This document shows positions 62,492 through 64,000 of a DNA stretch of 64,000 nucleotides, one piece after another. Source of the DNA: Streptomyces tardus (GTDB lineage Bacteria; Actinomycetota; Actinomycetes; Streptomycetales; Streptomycetaceae); contig NZ_JAELVF020000005.1 in NCBI RefSeq assembly GCF_018101125.2, forward strand, positions 54,098 through 118,097, written 5' to 3'. Under the pieces are notes generated by a model. That model was not told the origin of the DNA. It ran no database searches and saw nothing but the letters and a program-made list of their open reading frames with translations. Within the stretch, counting starts at the first letter, position 1; each line of letters starts with the position of its first letter. The position numbers were made by a program, and so were the translations under genes.

Positions 62492-63982
62492 GTGCACACT
62501 CTGGTGACCGGAGCGAGCGGTTACGTCGGAGGTCGGCTGGTGCCGGAGCTGTTGGCGGCCGGGCACCGGGTGCGGTGCCTGGCCCGTACGCCGTCCAAGC
62601 TCGCGGACACGCCCTGGGCGGACGAGGTGGAGGTGGTGCGCGGCGACGTCACCGATCCGCGGTCGCTGGCCGAAGCGTTGGACGGGATGGACGCGGCGTA
62701 CTACCTCGTCCACGCGCTGGGCAGCGGCAGCGGCTTCGAGCGCGCCGACGCCGAGGCGGCGCGCACCTTCGGACGGGCGTGCAGGGAGGCGGGGGTCGGC
62801 AGGATCGTCTACCTGGGCGGACTGACACCGGCCGGTGTGCCGGAGCGCGAGCTGTCACCGCATCTGCGGTCGAGGGCGGAGGTCGGACGCATCCTGCTGG
62901 ATTCCGGGGTGCCGACGGCGGTGCTGCGCGCGGCCGTGATCATCGGCTCGGGTTCGGCCTCGTTCGAGATGCTGCGCTACCTGACCGAGAGGCTGCCGAT
63001 CATGGTCACCCCGAGTTGGCTGCGCACCCGGGTCCAACCGGTGGCGATCCGCGACGTGTTGAGGTGCCTGGTCGGCTGCGCGGAGTTGCCCGCGGAGGTG
63101 GCGCGGACGTTCGACGTCGGCGGGCCAGACGTCCTGACGTACCGGGACATGATGCGCCGGTACGCGGCGGTGGCCGAGCTGCCGAGGCGGATCGTGGTGC
63201 CGGTGCCGGTGCTGACGCCGTCGCTCTCCAGCCACTGGGTGGGGCTGGTCACGCCGGTGCCCAGCTCGATCGCCCGGCCGCTGACCGAGTCGCTGCGGCA
63301 CGAGGTGGTGTGCCGGGAGAACGACATCGAACGGTACGTGCCGCCGCCGGCGGGCGCGCCGTACGGCTTCGACGAGGCGCTCCGACTGGCGCTGCGACGC
63401 ATCAAGGAGGCACAGGTCAGTACCCGCTGGTCGTCGGCGAGTTGGCCGGGCGCGCCGAGCGACCCGCTGCCCACCGACCCCGACTGGTCGGGCGGTTCGC
63501 TCTACACCGACGAGCGGGCCAAGGACGTGGACGCCTCGCCCCAGGAGCTGTGGCGGGTCATCGAGGGGATCGGCGGCGAGAACGGCTGGTACTCGTTGCC
63601 CCTCGCCTGGTCGCTACGAGGCTGGATGGACCGGCTGACGGGCGGCGTGGGACTGCGACGCGGCCGGCGGGACGCGGCACGTCTGCGCACCGGGGACGCG
63701 CTCGACTTCTGGCGCGTCGAGGCCATCGAACGCGGCCAACTGCTGCGGCTGCGCGCCGAGATGAGGCTGCCGGGCCTGGCGTGGCTGGAGCTGCGCGTGG
63801 TGACGCGCTCCGACGGCGGCACCGAGTACCGCCAACGGGCACTGTTCCATCCGCGCGGCCTGGCGGGGCAGTTGTACTGGTGGAGCGTGAGCCCCTTCCA
63901 CGCACTCGTCTTCGGCGGCATGGCCCGCAACATCGCCACCGCCGCGAACAAGTCCCGGGACACGACGGTCAAACACGGCTGA
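62492..63982 (+). CDS. SDR-family NAD(P)-binding oxidoreductase with DUF2867-like C-terminus
   Basis: This 496-residue protein has an atypical or extended SDR domain at about 1-290. The nucleotide motif is VTGASGYVGGRL (residues 5-16), with RxxxKL after the second strand and GDVTDP. The C-terminal part (about 325-490) contains DERAKDVDASPQELWRVIEG and GGENGWYSLPLAW. Its end, HPRGLAGQLYWWSVSPFHALVF, matches the DUF2867/SRPBCC-like domain of similar actinomycete fusions. The substrate is unknown. GTG 62492 has GGAGAGGAG upstream. It is not linked to the defence genes. Confidence 0.85.
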   Translation: MHTLVTGASGYVGGRLVPELLAAGHRVRCLARTPSKLADTPWADEVEVVRGDVTDPRSLAEALDGMDAAYYLVHALGSGSGFERADAEAARTFGRACREAGVGRIVYLGGLTPAGVPERELSPHLRSRAEVGRILLDSGVPTAVLRAAVIIGSGSASFEMLRYLTERLPIMVTPSWLRTRVQPVAIRDVLRCLVGCAELPAEVARTFDVGGPDVLTYRDMMRRYAAVAELPRRIVVPVPVLTPSLSSHWVGLVTPVPSSIARPLTESLRHEVVCRENDIERYVPPPAGAPYGFDEALRLALRRIKEAQVSTRWSSASWPGAPSDPLPTDPDWSGGSLYTDERAKDVDASPQELWRVIEGIGGENGWYSLPLAWSLRGWMDRLTGGVGLRRGRRDAARLRTGDALDFWRVEAIERGQLLRLRAEMRLPGLAWLELRVVTRSDGGTEYRQRALFHPRGLAGQLYWWSVSPFHALVFGGMARNIATAANKSRDTTVKHG

Positions 63983-64000
63983 GCCCGCCCGGCGTCGAAC

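Overview
The window is high-GC DNA with Streptomyces-type codon use, GTG starts, translationally coupled GTGA/ATGA overlaps, rare TTA codons and XRE-DUF397 gene pairs. It comes from a Streptomyces or a close actinomycete. It falls into three blocks: the end of a polyene macrolide gene cluster, a defence island, and two ordinary chromosomal genes.

Block 1 (1-29,933, minus strand) is the edge of a nystatin/amphotericin-family polyene cluster. A single 9,530-residue type I polyketide synthase carries six modules. Module 1 has KS-AT-DH-KR-ACP and modules 2-6 have KS-AT-KR-ACP. AT3 is methylmalonyl-type and KR5 is dead. This is the fingerprint of NysI/AmphI (modules 9-14), including the ketone that forms the hemiketal and the methyl branch that is later oxidised. 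Upstream lies the GDP-mannose 4,6-dehydratase of mycosamine supply (NysDIII/AmphDIII). The next synthase begins at base 11 and runs out of the window. Two 16-bp sites resembling the PAS-LuxR operator (PimM/AmphRIV/NysRIV, CTVGGGAWWTCCCBAG) lie upstream of the dehydratase and of the synthase. A long hairpin separates the two genes.

Block 2 (30,615-60,221) is a defence island. A complete BREX type 2 (Pgl) system runs pglW-pglX, then a 3.5-kb accessory gap, then pglY-pglZ-brxD-brxHI. The gap holds a DUF397/XRE regulator pair, a relic of an ATP-binding gene, an intact RHH/PIN toxin-antitoxin pair with its own hairpin terminator, and a decayed second toxin-antitoxin pair on the opposite strand. 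The intact pair is bracketed by imperfect direct repeats of the relic's 3' end, which suggests insertion or duplication. After BREX come a lone SUKH (SMI1/KNR4) gene and a six-gene plus-strand locus (54,862-60,221). That locus encodes a three-helix membrane protein of the Pycsar-effector type, a CRP/FNR-type cNMP sensor, a class III nucleotide cyclase, a large P-loop-like protein with a degenerate Walker A, and two unrecognised proteins coupled by 4-base overlaps. I read it as a Pycsar-like cyclic-nucleotide immune locus with extra layers (a sensor-regulator and an NTPase-like arm). It is the best candidate here for an undescribed system.

Block 3 (60,703-63,982) is ordinary: a TRAM-domain RNA uracil-C5 methyltransferase, and a divergent fusion of an NAD(P)-binding SDR domain with a DUF2867-like C-terminus.

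Most other long open frames are antisense or out-of-frame shadows of these GC-rich genes. I saw no tRNA, rRNA, CRISPR array or recognisable transposase.
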